From Gorsachius magnificus (taxonomy: Eukaryota > Chordata > Aves > Pelecaniformes > Ardeidae): a stretch of DNA of 64,000 nucleotides. The translations under genes and the position numbers were made by a program. This document shows positions 11,868-24,559 of the stretch, in pieces (position 1 is the stretch's first letter; every line of letters starts with the position of its first letter). Location: positions 118,504,837 to 118,568,836 of the forward strand of contig CM067083.1 in the NCBI GenBank assembly GCA_034008185.1, in the 5' to 3' direction. The notes under the pieces are model-generated. The model was given only the letters and a program-made list of their open reading frames with translations, was not told the DNA's origin and ran no database searches.

Positions 11868-13680
11868 GACTGGTCATTTTGAAGATCATCACCATGTCTT
11901 CAGATGCACTTAGTTGTCTTTTCAGAACCCAAGTAAGTGATGAGGTTTTTCAGATATAAGTGTTTCAGATACAGTTGCGACTGTTAGGCTCATACGTGTC
12001 TACCCTCATCACTGCGCTTGCGCTTCACTTGCATATGTGCACAGTAGATATGTTGACTGGTAGGACACAGTAGGGAGCCAGAGATGTTCAACAGCTTGGT
12101 GTTCAGTTCTTTGAAATTTTCACATCTTCTAAACCAAGGCAGCACTTGGCCTTTATTTTCCTTCCACTTTGCTGTCCCAGAAGTGCCCTGGCCAGTTATT
12201 TCATTTATGCCAGTCTGAGTCACAGGGCAGCTGGAACAAGTGGTTCTCTTCATCACCCTTGGGAGCAGTCTTGTCTGCTTTAAAAGGGTAGGGCCCCTTG
12301 TAGAGGCCACTTAATTTTCTTCAATTTACATCATTTTCCTGCTCAGATGTTTGGCTTTTTTTTTTGGGTGTGTGTGTCCCTCAACTTCAAGAACTCTGTT
12401 GAAACAGCTATTTCATTTCTGCTGATAGAAATTCACATTTATGTTTAGTGGAATGACACAAAGAAATGAAGAGCTCTTTCTTCATGACCCTTTTCCCCCC
12501 CTTTAATCACAAAAAGTTGATGGTTCAGACATTAAACTGATCCAGAATCCTGTTCTTATTACTGGGGTGATGCCCATTATATGTGGTGGGAAAAAAGTTC
12601 TGATCTCTGCAAAGAGTGGCTCTAGGCACTAACTTTTTCATGTGCCAAGATACCTTACTGCTGTTCCTGTGGGTTTGCTGGCTTTCACCAACTTGGGAAG
12701 CATCCATAAGCAGAGCTGTGAGTGGAAGTGACATATTTACCTCGCCTTGTCTCCTTTCATCCCATTTTAGACCTCAAACTGTCTAACAGCATTAGGAAGC
12801 CCCACAGAATGAGAACTTGAAGTCAGTACTGCTGGATTTACCAAATCTCTTTGCTATCTCCTGACACTAACATTAACTGAATGCATTGGGAATGTATGAC
12901 CTCTGTGAGATGAGATTCAGGGATATGGGAAACAGGAAAATCTTAGAAATAAAACTTGGGAAATGAGATCTGCTTGCTATGTTTTTATTGCAAGGAGCTG
13001 GCTCACATACAATTATCTCTGAAAAACAGAAGAATCAAACAAGAACCAGAGGAGAGTGGAAAATATGTTGTATTGATCTTTACGAATAAACAGCAGTCAT
13101 TAAAAGAGCTAGTAACCATCCAAAAACTGTGGCTTCCATCTCTAGTAAAACAGTCTAAATAAGGCAAGAAGAAGAATTTGCTGTGCCATACATTTGCATG
13201 GGGCCATGTGTATGTTAGCTAAAACACAATGTAAACGATGGAAAAAGAAAGGGGTGAATATTGTCGTAACAGGATAATGGAGAAAATACTAAACAAAGTA
13301 AATCTGTAAGCTGTTAAAGCAAACCTCATCCCTGGTGAAGAAGAGTTTCTTGAGTTTTCTGTGTGACTCAGAGCACACTTTAGTTATTAATTCAATTCCT
13401 TTAGTGACATGTAGGAAGTATGCAGACCCTCTACACAAGTTAACTTTACCATTGAAAAGGAACATGAATGACACACGCATAGAATTGTAAGAAGCAAATC
13501 CAGACATAACTTAATCACTTTGATCCAACTGCAGACCAAGTAGATGAAAAGAATATGGTCATTTAATCTGTGTAAATAAGATGTCTGTTCATGTACTGAG
13601 GCAATTAATGTATTGTTTCATGAAGACTGAGCTGAAAAATTAATTTAGATTGACTGGAGATGAAGATTATAAAACAGACT
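11868..13680. other. Unique, gene-free sequence
   Basis: AT-leaning sequence with no repeat or gene that I can recognise. A short T/G-rich run is near 12355-12380. Open frames are short and of chance length. Confidence 0.55.
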
Positions 13681-13850
13681 GAAAACAGGCTGGAGGGACC
13701 AGAAACACATAGTGATGAATAAATGCCAACACTTGGTGGGAGATACCTCAGGGGAGCTGTAGGGAACAATGTTAAACTGTTTTTGCTTAAGATCCTTATT
13801 AATGATTTGGAGGGAGGGTTGGCTATGATGTAAGCTCAGATGGTGCTCAT
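13680..13850 (+). mobile_element. Old CR1 reverse-transcriptase scrap
   Basis: The words ATACCTCAGGGGAGCTGTAGGG, AACAATGTTAAA and ATCCTTATTAATGATTTGGAGG correspond in order to the CR1 box B and following helix ([12 protein letters not shown], then INDLE). A short insertion of about 13 bases and several substitutions break the frame. No 3' end is present. It is a deeply diverged internal fragment of an old CR1. Confidence 0.7.
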
Positions 13851-14600
13851 CTTGGGAGAGATCATGCTTTCCAAAGCACTAACACTAACAACTTTTGATT
13901 GGGCAAATTTTGCATAAATCAGAATCACAGAAGATGGTGCCAAAAAGTTCAGTCTGGGGACCCTACCTAGAGTCCTAGTGGTTGCACCTGTCTGTAGATG
14001 CTTCGCTTTGAAATCTAAGTCCATGAGGCCCACCATTTAAAGCAAACATAAGTTGGTTTCCACTATGATTCAGCCTCTCCCAGTTATTCATCTAATGTTT
14101 GTCCAACTTTGTCCACCCTGCAGTCTCCATACCACAGCCTCCTGGCTGACCCCATAAACATGCTGTTTCATTGTACTGGTATTTGAACATGTATTGTGAT
14201 TCTAGCAACTATCTTGATACTATTAAACATTTCGGACAGAGGGCTGGTGAAGCAATAGGGAGTTGTAGAGTTGTTATTTCCTTACTAAATTTACAGTTCC
14301 CCAGCCTGTTTCCAGAGGCCTGGGTTTTATTCAGTGAAAGCTGCACTCCAAGACTGTCCTTTGGGGACTGTCATCACTGCTTTGAGAATGGACATTCAGT
14401 CCCTGGGTCATCTGTCACCTCTTGTCTTTGATTGTGGGTGTTCAGCAGTCCTGCTGACGGGAGAAGGGCATGGCGCAGGCTGGGAAAAATGGATAGGGCA
14501 ATGCAGTTTGCCTTGCTGCATGCATCTGGGCAAAAGGATCTGGGCAGGTAACCCCATTCCATTTCTGGAAAGAGGGGCAGGGAAAGAGTTACAGGAATCT
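13851..14600. other. Unique, gene-free sequence between CR1 pieces
   Basis: I recognise nothing here. The overlapping plus-strand frame running to 14876 enters the neighbouring CR1 antisense to its coding direction, so it is not a gene. Confidence 0.5.
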
Positions 14601-14938
14601 CAGAATCACAGTATGGCAAGGGTTGGAAGGGACCTTGGGAGATCATCCAGTCCACCCCCCCTGCTAAAGCAGGCTCACCCAGAGCAGGTTGCACAGGATA
14701 CCATCCAGGTGGGGTTTGAATATCTCCAGAGAAGGAGACTTCACAGCCCTCCTGGGCAGCCTGTTCCGGGGCTCAGTCACCCTCAGGGTAAAGAAGTTCT
14801 TCCTCATATTCAACTGAAACCTCTTCTGCTTCAGTTTGTGCCCACTGCCCCTTGTTCTGTCGCTGGGCACCACTGAGAAGAGTCTGGCTCCATCCTCGTG
14901 ACATCCACCCTTAAGATATTTGTAAGTATTTATGAGAA
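14601..14938 (-). mobile_element. CR1 LINE 3' end, minus strand
   Basis: On the minus strand this is a truncated CR1 tail. Coding remnants include [20 protein letters not shown] and [20 protein letters not shown] in the frame 14873-14664. They are followed by the 3' UTR with the block that reads on the plus strand GGTTGGAAGGGACCTTGGGA and GATCATCCAGTCCA. The ATTCTATG-type end is reduced to one diverged unit at 14601-14612. The subfamily differs from the copy at 11.4 kb in the 3' UTR. Confidence 0.93.
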
Positions 14939-15149
14939 GAGGAAATGCAGAGCAATTTTGCTGTCACTTTGCAATGCGTTTATTGGCACTGCCCATCACT
15001 AGTTGTGAGGCCCAGTAGAACTTATTCATCCATTAGGCATTGCTATGCTGCCCCAGGAGATGCTACATCACCATGCGTGTCTCCCACAAGGCTGGGGAAG
15101 AAATTCGATGGGATTGTCTGTTCTGGATTCAGTTTGCAGGCCACCAGTC

Positions 15150-15275
15150 TGGTTTATATTCTGTGTTGTGAACTCCCTGGGGCAGGGAATGTCTTAATGG
15201 GTTTCATTTGCACAATGGGTTTTCTTCTCTATGGTCTTAAGGAAACGTGCACAGCGCTTCGAGACTGAATAGCAG
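15150..15275 (+). repeat. Old L2-like element tail
   Basis: The order TTGTGAACTCCCTGGGGCAGGG, AATGTCTT, then CAGCGCTTCGAGA matches the widespread amniote repeat tail 'ttgtaagctccttggggcagggactgtctt ... acagcgcctagca'. The same kind of tail occurs at 57.7 kb. Which LINE or SINE family it belongs to I cannot say; L2-like is the closest description. Confidence 0.5.
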
Positions 15276-18200
15276 AATTGAGATTAGGAGGCAAATTAAA
15301 GAATAAGTGACAAAAGGGACAAGCTGCAGCCAAAAAGAAGGTGAGGATGGAGAGAGAAAGAAAGTGTTAATCACAGGAGCACATTTATTTCAGCCCCTGG
15401 AAGAATCTCAGTTTTCTCTGTGGAGTCTTCTGGTTTGGGTAGAGATACAGTAAAATATGGCAGTCTGAGGGTCACAAATGCCAAATTTCCTTCTCATTCT
15501 CCAGTGCTTGGCTGAAGGAAACATTCATCACATATTACTGTGCTTAAGTGAACATTGGTTTGGGACTTGAGTAGGAGGGATGATTAAGAACTAACACTAA
15601 ATTGCTTGATTCATTCTCTGATCATTCTTTACAAGTATTAGAAAAGGTGTTATTAACTACTGCTGCTGAAAGATCATTATTTTAATTGTCCTATGATGAG
15701 AACAGAAAACAAGGGAATCAGTTACTCAGCGTGTTCCACTAGTAGTGTGTTAAGGAAAAAAGCAGAATCCCATGAAGCTTTTCCCAAAGGTGACTTTTAT
15801 TAGGCTGTAAAATAGCCTCCCACAGAAGCATGTGAAGCCCTGTCAATTCAATTGGTGTTACTGAGACCAAGAAGCCATAAGACCTGCCTCAATTAATTGC
15901 TGTTTGAACTGGAGTGAAACTTTAAAAAAGTTGATCTGAAGATTTCCAGTGGCTGTGAGCATCCCACAACCCTTGCAAAATTGTCAAAGAAACTGGATTT
16001 ATTTCTGTTCTGAATGTCTAGATTCAATTTCTAGCTATTGGCCATTGCTACTGGATTACACTAAGGGCTTTTAATTTTTAATATTATTCTAAATGTGACT
16101 GTTGGCTTTTATTATTGTATTATACTCCCTTCTGAGTAGCAGTTTGCATTCAGAACCTCTTGGGGTTTGTGCTTCTTCAGAAAACGGATAGGAGGAATCT
16201 TTGGGAAGATCATCTGACCTGGCCTGAACTGAACTATTTTATTTTCTGTTCTATTCCTGCACTCATCAGATGAGCATTTGAACATCTTCCAATAGTGCAT
16301 TAAGCAAAATGATTATACATCTTTCAGCTATTGTTTTCACAGCCGCCCCTCTGGGGAGGAGTCTTTGAAGTGCAGCATATTGTTTTGATAGGATTTTAAG
16401 GTGGTTTGATTTTTGTGAAATGTGTATCCTCTTATGTATTTTATTTCACATAGGAGATGCTAAAGAATTGCACCATGAACTTTTAGTGAAAGGGGATGAG
16501 ATTTGAAGTAGTCTGCAGTACCTATAGGAATTCATTCCACCATTTTGATGAGACCCTTATTTCTTTTTCCATCAAACTAGAGGATCATAGTTGCTTACCA
16601 TTGTCTTCTTCTGGACCTTTAGTATGTCTTGGAAATGTCCTCTGTCCAGACAACAAAGATGAGGATCAGGGCACAGAAGTAATTTCAGAATTCTTCAGGA
16701 AGCTGGACTAGATGGTGGGGGAGAGTTTTGATGTGTAGTGATGTTCTCAGCTGTCTGAATTTCTTGTATCACGATATCTCCATGTCCATATCTGTCCCAT
16801 AGTTGAATTCATCTAGCCAGCCCAACCTGAAAAGCGTTATTCAGAAACAGCAGTATATGGGTGCTTGGTAGTGGCATACATTGTCAGCTGTACTACTGCA
16901 AGTTCGAAAGAAAGATTCCTTCTCTGAGGCACTGGGGATTTCAGGTTGAGTGTTACCATGGCATAAGTCAGGAAGAAGGGATATTTGATTCAGGAGTCTT
17001 AGCTCAGAGTCCAGAACATGTCAGGAAGTCTGAGTTCTGGGTATACAGCTGTGCTAATGGTTACTGGCTAAAACACGAAAAAAGCTGTGTTATAAATAGA
17101 GAGATACATGATATTTCTCACAGAGCATGACCATGCTTCTTTGCAATGAACTGTTTTGATGCATGCTGTAGTTACCGAGAAGGGTTTGCTGTCTGATGGC
17201 GCCAGAGACACCTCAGCTGTAGTCCCAGCAAGGGAAGGTCTGAGGACTATAGTGAAGCCCAATTGTAGTCCCCAATTTATATTACTGCAGAACACAGTAT
17301 GGTGTAGAGGCATTTGGGCTGGCTCCACATGAAGTAAGACAATACCCACAGTGCATCCTAGCTAATGTGCTCTGTTGGTAGGGCTCATCAGTTCAAGAAG
17401 CAATGTCCCTTCCATAGCTTGGCTGCATCTGGACCAAGCTGATGCATTTACCTATGAAGTGCTGTCCTGCAACATGAGGTAGCAATGCCAGCTTGGTAGG
17501 GCATCAGCTTGGAGATGTCTCCGTGTTGTGGTAAAATGATTAAAACCTACACAGGAAGCACCCAAATTTGTATTTCATTTGAAAGCATCCTCAAAGGCAT
17601 CCAGTGTATTCCTGTCCTTGCTCTCCCAGGTGTCTGGTATGCCTCTGGCTTTCATTGCTTCAGGCAAATTTTGCCTTATTGGCAAACTGCCTTGTTTTAA
17701 TAACCTTCAGTTTTGAATTTGCAGTATAAAAGCATGGCTTTGGCTTGCTTTGGATGACCAGGGCTGTATTCTGCAGCATAAAAACCACTAGTAGAAGACA
17801 GAGAATGGAACTGGTTCATCAGTAATAGCATCTCAAATGCATTTATTTACTTCTGAAAGTGCTCTGGGAAATGCTTTCCTTGAAAACCGCAAACTGTGAT
17901 ACATGTAGATTGATAGCTGGGTGTTTTTGCTGAATATAGAAGCCAACAGCTCTGTATATAGCCTAATTGAAGGTGTAGAGCTGTTGCTGACACCTCTGTG
18001 ACACAGGACCATTCAGGCAGGATAAGGTCATACTAGATATCTTGCTGGAATCTCAAAGCAGAATCTGACAAACCTTGGAAGGCCAAACCCATCAGTCTTT
18101 TGCCTGGATTCTCGTATTCTGCTGCTGGAGCCTACTTCCTCCAAAAGAGATTAGAAGAAGAAAGGTACTTTTAAGTTCCTCTTTGTAAATGAAATCATAA

Positions 18201-18857
18201 TTGATGGAAAAATAAAGCAATTGATGTAATGTAAACCTCCTGGAGTAACCGGAGAACGTGCTACAGAGGCTTCCCAGCAGTTATACATTGAGAAACATTC
18301 TTAATCTCCTAGATAATGCAGAAGAGGAATGACATTTATTAGCTACAAGTCCTCACAAGCTGAGGATGCAGTTTATAAAACTGTATTTGGCTCCCTCTCC
18401 TTTTCCTCCTTTATTGTAATCCTTCACCATGCATCATTTTACATCTAAACTCACCTTCATCTCTTATCATACTTCAGTGATTTATTGACATCACAAACTT
18501 CTGATTAATAAGGCTAGAAGAACATCCATCAGAAGAATGGAGAATGTGTGATCATTTCCTCTGAGGCTCTCATTAGCTGTGGCTTTCCTTTTGGGAGCTT
18601 TATCTTCGTCTTTCTATTACCAGACTAAAGCATATGATGTTTAAAAATAATTTCCTACAATTAACCTTTTGTTTCTCTGGGCTTTAAAAAACCTTTGGTC
18701 AAGATGGAATATGATCTCAATGTTGTCAGCTGAAATAAGTAGAAAACAACCCAAACTGTCTATGTACACTCTTAACGAATGAGCAGGCAAGTCAGAATTA
18801 ATAGATGGCTTGATTCAGCTTCCTTCATTCAAGGTGGAGAATACAAAGCCCTACAGA

Positions 18858-18899
18858 TAATCCTATGAACATATAAAGTAATCCTATGAACATATAAAA
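18858..18899. repeat. 21 bp tandem duplication
   Basis: A 21 bp unit beginning TAATCCTATGAACATATAAA is present twice head to tail, differing only in its last base. This is a simple recent duplication. Confidence 0.9.
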
Positions 18900-20550
18900 T
18901 GTATGTGGGATAGGCAGGAATTACACTCACAGTGTCTTTTCTAAAAGAATTTCCTTTTTCTTTACATTGCTTGAGTTTTAAATGACATTGGTTGTGGTGA
19001 AATGCAATTCTGGTATTTTCAGACTGCTATGCCAAGTAAAATGGGAAAGGTTTTGTTTTAGAGTTTCCATACTAAGTTCTCCTTTTAATGAGACACTCCT
19101 AGGTTAAAAATACCTTTCAAAAGTGACTTCCCACGTCTTTTCTACACTAGTGACAGATTGGAGAAGAAAATGTGGAGTACGCCTGAAAGTGATAAGTTGA
19201 GGTTAGAGGTCCAGCCAAAGTCAAGTGCTAGGGAGTTTCAGCTGTAGAGAGCTGATGCTTTGAATTATAATCAAGTGATTAATGTTTCTAACATAAGTGG
19301 GTTTAGGAGTTACAGGGACTTGCAGCAACAGCTTGGATAAGTATGGTGAAACCTGCTTTTGGAGATACTTTATTTATAGCACATTCATTAGGTTGGACAG
19401 AATGGACAACATGTGCTTATGTGGTTAATGATAAATCCATCTGAGGTCTAAACTAGTCTGCTGAGTTATGAGAAAGCCATTTGTAGGTCAGATTTTTCTA
19501 GAGAGGGACGGACTTAAGAGAAACAATTCTTATTTGTTTGGGGGGAAGGGCAGGGAGAGGGGAGAAGCTGAAAACAACATTTCTCCTTCTGTAAAATACG
19601 TAGGATGTAAATGTTACAGCTCTTCATTCATTTTTAAAGGTCATTTGCCTGCGAAGTCTCTGTAGCCGGCTTCATAAATACCAAAAACAATATGGGAAGG
19701 AGAATGCCTGGAAAGGTATAGGAATTTTTTTTATAAAATATCAGGTAATCTAATGTTAACATGTGAAAACTGCAGTGATCTCTGTGAAACTGCAAAGGCC
19801 AGAGAAGGCTTCATGTCTGTGGCATTATAGTTTTGCTTGTGGGATGCAGATATTCTAGCATGAAATGGAAGGTATTGAACAAAAAAATTGCATGTAAGAC
19901 TGTTCCTTCTGCTTGAAATCACCAGACCTTAATCCTGATTCTGTAAGTGGTTTAAGTAAGTCTTTCAAATAGAAGTAGTTTCCCCTGAATGATAAAACAA
20001 AGTGAGAGTATAGCTAATAAAAACAATGTTTTGGCATATCATAAGTGTTGTGGTTTTGGTTATAGATCTACCGATAGGATAAAAAAGATTGGTTCCCCTC
20101 TTCTAGCTCTATCCAGGGTAGCCCAGATCTTTCATCTGCAGGTCCCACTGGTTTCCACTGTGGATCATGATGCCATTGGATTTCAAACTGAGCTCTGGAC
20201 AGTTCTCATTTAAACAAAACAAAACAAAAAGGCAAGACAAACAAGTAAAACAAAGCCCTTATTCATTCCCTTTATTAGCCCCAAAATGCAGAAGTGTGTT
20301 ATTTCTCTCTGGAATCTCATTAGTTGCTCGTCTGGATAGGACAGCTAAACCTTGTAGAATTAAACAGCTAATGACTATCAGAAAGGGGTTGCATGTTGCA
20401 CATCCTCACAAATAAACAGGCAAAACCTGTCCTTTTGAGACACGCCTTTTGCCTGCTGCTAGTCTTATTTTTAGGTGAAAATAGAAATGTGATGTTCATT
20501 GTCAGGGAAGGTAATTGCAAAGTGACTACTCTCCTTTTCCGTTGCTGCAG

Positions 20551-20609
20551 GTGCTATTTGTGAGTGAGCTTAGTTTATCAGAAGTTTGAAAGCTGACTGA
20601 TTATACTGG
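20551..20609 (+). other. Candidate non-coding exon, unproven
   Basis: A pyrimidine-rich acceptor (CTCTCCTTTTCCGTTGCTGCAG) is followed 59 bp later by a good donor (TGG|GTAAGTAT). All three frames contain a stop inside the segment, so if transcribed it would be an untranslated or lncRNA exon. Splice-like pairs of this quality arise by chance, and no neighbour supports it. It lies upstream of the CpG island. Confidence 0.12.
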
Positions 20610-22544
20610 GTAAGTATTTTTGGAGAGAGGAAATGGCACCTAGCAAAGAGATATTGAATTATATACATAAATGTACAACAAAACCAAGTACAGGAAGCTA
20701 CCCCAGATTAATTCACATTGAAAACTCATTTATTACTCTCAGGATAATGAACTAATGAAAGACACAGTGGCTTCTCCCCGCTCTTGACACCTTGCAATCC
20801 AGAGTGGATGCCCTGCTGAGAAGATACACACTTCAGTGCTGCACAGCTTACTGGGCTCCAGTGGTAACTGCGTGAAACCTAATGGCTTAATCAGAGTCTT
20901 GTTCAGATGCTGCAGAAGATTACTTGTTTCTGGCATCAAATGGCATGATGACACTGTTATCATATTTATTTAATAGATAAGAAATAACCGGTGCTCTATT
21001 ATGCTGGGCAAACACGTATCTTGCTTTTGGCCCCCATATTAGACACTGGAAAAATTAGGTGCAGAGGTTGAAAGAATTAGCTAGGGCCCCTCCGTAATCC
21101 CTGGAGCAGGAGGGGCAGCTCTGGAGGTGATTTATCTCACCTGTCTTAAACTATGTTTGGATAAGAAAAATTATCTTCCACAAGTGCCAGTCTGTCTTTA
21201 TAAACTACAGTTAAGTAGAGTGGAGATACATCCTACCCCATGGATTTAAGGAGCCGCACTTGTCCTTTGATCTGCAAGGGCAAAGCTCCAGGGGTAGACA
21301 TGCTCCTTGCCTTGGACAGCTTACGGACAAAAATCAGTGTCCAAAGTGCAAGAAAGAAGGATGTTAAAGCTGTGTAGAAAAGTCTGAGACTCAGAGGGGC
21401 AAGCTTGCATTTATCCAAGGCTTTGGGATGAAGAAAAAGTCTTGTGAGGCTTTTGGAAACCTTGTCATTCTGAGACTAGCTGTATTTTAGTTAATTGGTT
21501 AAGTTGATTAAATTGCACCAGGGCCCTGCAACTGGAAAACTTTTATCCATGGTGTTAAATTTTACTGTGGTCCCTGTTTATCCCAGTCCAGCGGCAGCTC
21601 TCTGGCATGGCTTGAACATTAGCATTGCCAGAGTTTGTTCCCAACAAGTGGTCTGGGTAGGGCCATTCTCTTTGGGAGGTGAAGGGCATTTAGCCTTCAG
21701 TGTGTGTGTGGCTGGACTGTGCCTGCTGGCCACAGGGCCAAAGACGAGCCCTGACCCTGTTTAGTTCATTACAAGGTGCACCAACAGTCTCTTACAGTCT
21801 CTTCATAGTCTGTTTTTATTATTTTGCCTTGTCAGGATCAGAACTGTGGGGAAACAGGTATAGTATTCTGGGCTTGATACAGGGTTGTCCTTACTTTGAA
21901 ATAGTATGGTGCTATCTCATTCCCTTCTGCCGTTCTCCCTAATCTATAAAGATCTTGCAAATCTGATTTTTGCCTGGATCCCCTAATCTGCATCACAGGC
22001 TGCCCCGTTCACTGACTTCAATGGGCCACACTGGAGTATGTCAGGGTTTGGAGCTGGTAGGAGTTTTCTGAGCTGGTTGAGCAAAGAGATCTGCAAGACC
22101 TCTTCTTGACAGTACACCAGCTCTGATCTGAAAGGAGACACAGCCTTAGACATCTGTTTTAAAGGCATAACTATTCTGAGCTTATTTGAACTCAATACGA
22201 GAGTCTGTTTATATTTCTTTGATTAATTGAAAATAACTTCTTGTTAAGGGAGTGACAACCGATACCTTAAGATTGTGCTCAAGTCATTCACAAGAGTGAA
22301 AAAAATACACCAAAGGTTAGGCAGGTCAAAGCCCTTGTTTGGATCAAAGCATATGTTGAACACTGTATAAATGCCAAATCTTAAAGTGTTTTGTATTTAA
22401 GGTTGAAGTTTGGAGTAAAACGATACTATAACAATAAATCCCTAATTCAGCTTGTTAACACTCTACCACATTCACAAAGACACAGCAAAGAGAGAGATGC
22501 TCCTGATGGAGCAACTGGATACCAGTCTAAGTGTGTTAAAAATT

Positions 22545-23260
22545 TACAGCGTAGGTGAGATCGTTACTGTAATACCACATCCAGTTCTGGTAGGCACATT
22601 TCAAAAAGGACTTTAATGCAATGGAAATGGATCTTGAAAGAGTGACAGCCATGATTTGTGGTCTGTCCATAAAATTTACCTTACCGTGAGAGACTAAAAA
22701 AAGCTCAGCTAATTTTATTTATTCAGGACAAGGTTACGAAATAACTTGTCTCTGGTTTTGTAAGGTCGAGCCTACGTGGCAAGGCAACAGCAGGCTCTAG
22801 TTTCCACCTGGAGCTGCATGGCCTGGGTGCTTTCGACCAAAATACTGAAGGAACCCCAGCCTGTGCCTGTGCTTGAAGTATTCCTGCTGTGCTAAGGGTA
22901 AACTGAGGTTGGGCTGTACCTTGGTGGGCTGCAGCCCTTCTCTGTCCTTGCCTGATCTGTACCTTCCTGGAGTGGATTGATGAGTGATGGCCAGGGCTGA
23001 GGGTGGAGAGAGAGGCCAGACAAATACAGATTAAAAAGGCAGCCTTTCTTCTTGACAAGGGTGATAGACACTGAAATAGCTTATTTGGGGTAGACTATCC
23101 CTCACTGAAAGTCTCTGATTCAGGGTGGGATATCTCCTTGAAAGATGTGCCATAACTCGTAGTGGTTCTGGTGCTGGCTTGGGACACCACTCTCTGGCTT
23201 CAGCTATGCAGGCGATCAGACCAGATGACTGAAATGATCAGACAAGTGATCTTACCTGGC
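22545..23260 (+). mobile_element. Old CR1 LINE, plus strand
   Basis: The start (ACCACATCCAGTTCTGGTAGGCACATTTCAAAAAGGAC, 22575-22612) matches CR1 'gaatactgtgtccagttctggtc..ttcaaaaaggat'. The segment at 22680-22755 matches the tyr-glu-arg-leu-lys helix region. After an interval of less similar sequence, 23060-23255 matches the end of the turtle/crocodile-type CR1s (GGGATATCTCCTTGAAAGATGTG ... GCAGGCGATCAGACCAGATGA). Many substitutions and indels mark it as far older than the copies at 4.7 and 51 kb. The middle (22760-23030) could include inserted or rearranged sequence. Confidence 0.75.
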
Positions 23261-23303
23261 TGTAAGATATCCCTACTAAATAGGAATATTTTAAAATTCT
23301 TAT

Positions 23304-23332
23304 TTTAATAGGAATACTATATTCCTATTAAA
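23304..23332. repeat. Perfect 13 bp inverted repeat, 3 bp spacer
   Basis: Arms TTTAATAGGAATA (23304-23316) and TATTCCTATTAAA (23320-23332) are exactly complementary around the spacer CTA. A further direct copy of AATAGGAATA lies about 28 bp upstream (near 23279). It sits just after the end of the old CR1. Confidence 0.9.
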
Positions 23333-24386
23333 CTGATTAGGGAGTGGAGAGGTCTCCGTGCGGCCATCTTTACTCCAAGAAAGCTAAATTTTAAAGAAAA
23401 AAAATCTCCCACCACTTTCAAATCTGTGGCCAGAATGCCTATGTTTGTATTTTCTTTCCAGGAAAGAGTTGAATCTGAGCTTAGACTGTCCAAATATCCC
23501 TAGAGCTTACTGCATCTGGTGGGACACCTTTGAGCAGGATGAGGGGTGATTCATCTACTTCCAAGTGAAAAGTTTCTACGTGACCTGCTCCTCAGTCTAG
23601 GGTGATCTGTTGTATGGACATCTCACCCACCCTATGGCAGTGGTGTGGGTCCCAAATTGGGAAGACAAGAGGACCCCTTAGAAAGTGCCATGGGGTCCTA
23701 CCAAAGGGTTTATGGCATGGGCTACTGCAAGGGCAGGTGGGATTTGCAGAGAGCCTAAAGTCAAGCTAGGTCTGGGCTGCCTGCAAGGACACATGGATAC
23801 CAGGTGTTAGGTCTGAAGGATGCTCTAAAAACTGCCACCCAGTTCAGTAGCTGTTGTCCTCTTGCACCCAGCATGTAGAGAGGCGTTCAGAGGATTTGCC
23901 TTGCTGGAGGTTATCCATCCAGCTTTGTTTGATTAAGGCATTATCTTGCATCCATCAAGGCAAAGGTTCGACCATACGCCCAGCGTGATTTTCTCCTTCT
24001 GTGGGTCATGCCATCGTCATGCCTCGCTGGTGCTTGGGCTGCCTCCTGCCTTGTCCCAAAGCCGTGTGCTCCTCACCAGGCTGGGTGCAGGACCCCAGCA
24101 GCCCTGCCCAGTCTCCTCTGCTGTCCCCACGCAACAGGAGCTGCGGGCAGCGCTGTGTTTTGGAGCGGCTGCCTGCAACCCCAGGCAGCATTAGCGGGGC
24201 TCTCGCAGGCAGCAGCTGAGCCAGGGGGTGCGAGGGGGATGTGGGTCCTGCCCGCTGCCGCCAGGCGCAAGCGAGAGCATTCGAGGAGTTTAGAAAAGCC
24301 AGAAAGCTGCTGAAAACGGCGTTTTGCTCTCAGTGTCTAACATCATTGCACCATTTCTGCTCAAATAAACAAACTCTGACGGGAAT

Positions 24387-24406
24387 CCCCCCCCCCCCCC
24401 CCCCCC
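24387..24406. repeat. Poly(C) tract, 20 bases
   Basis: Twenty C in a row lie 150 bp before the CpG island. On the minus strand this is a G20 run able to form G-quadruplexes. Two further G runs follow at 25923-25934 (12 G) and 26964-26974 (11 G). Confidence 0.97.
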
Positions 24407-24559
24407 ATTCATTCCTTGCTTTAATAAAACTTGTCACGGTGTTGGGGTTTTTTTCCAGTCAGCAGATTTTTAGGCTGGTTAATGAGGGGGAAAAATGTCT
24501 CTTCCCCCCCCACTCCCCAAATTGCCTCCCCTTTCTTTCATGTCAGGGGCCAAGTTTGG

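Larger units (their letters stand above)
14939..22544. other. Long unique stretch, AT-leaning, gene-free
   Basis: About 7.6 kb holds one L2-like relic (15150-15275), a 21 bp tandem duplication and one splice-flanked segment (20551-20609), listed separately. No coding sequence is recognised. The segment about 18300-18700 is AT-rich, free of visible repeats and dense in homeodomain-type TAAT cores. That is compatible with a conserved regulatory element, but I cannot test conservation. Confidence 0.5.
23261..24559. other. Unique sequence before the CpG island
   Basis: No gene or repeat is seen apart from a 29 bp palindrome (23304-23332) and a poly(C) tract (24387-24406). G+C rises from about 23950 onward. 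The long plus-strand frame from 24241 to 25107 runs through the poly(C) tract as a proline run and through the CpG island, so it is a low-stop artefact of base composition. Confidence 0.5.
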
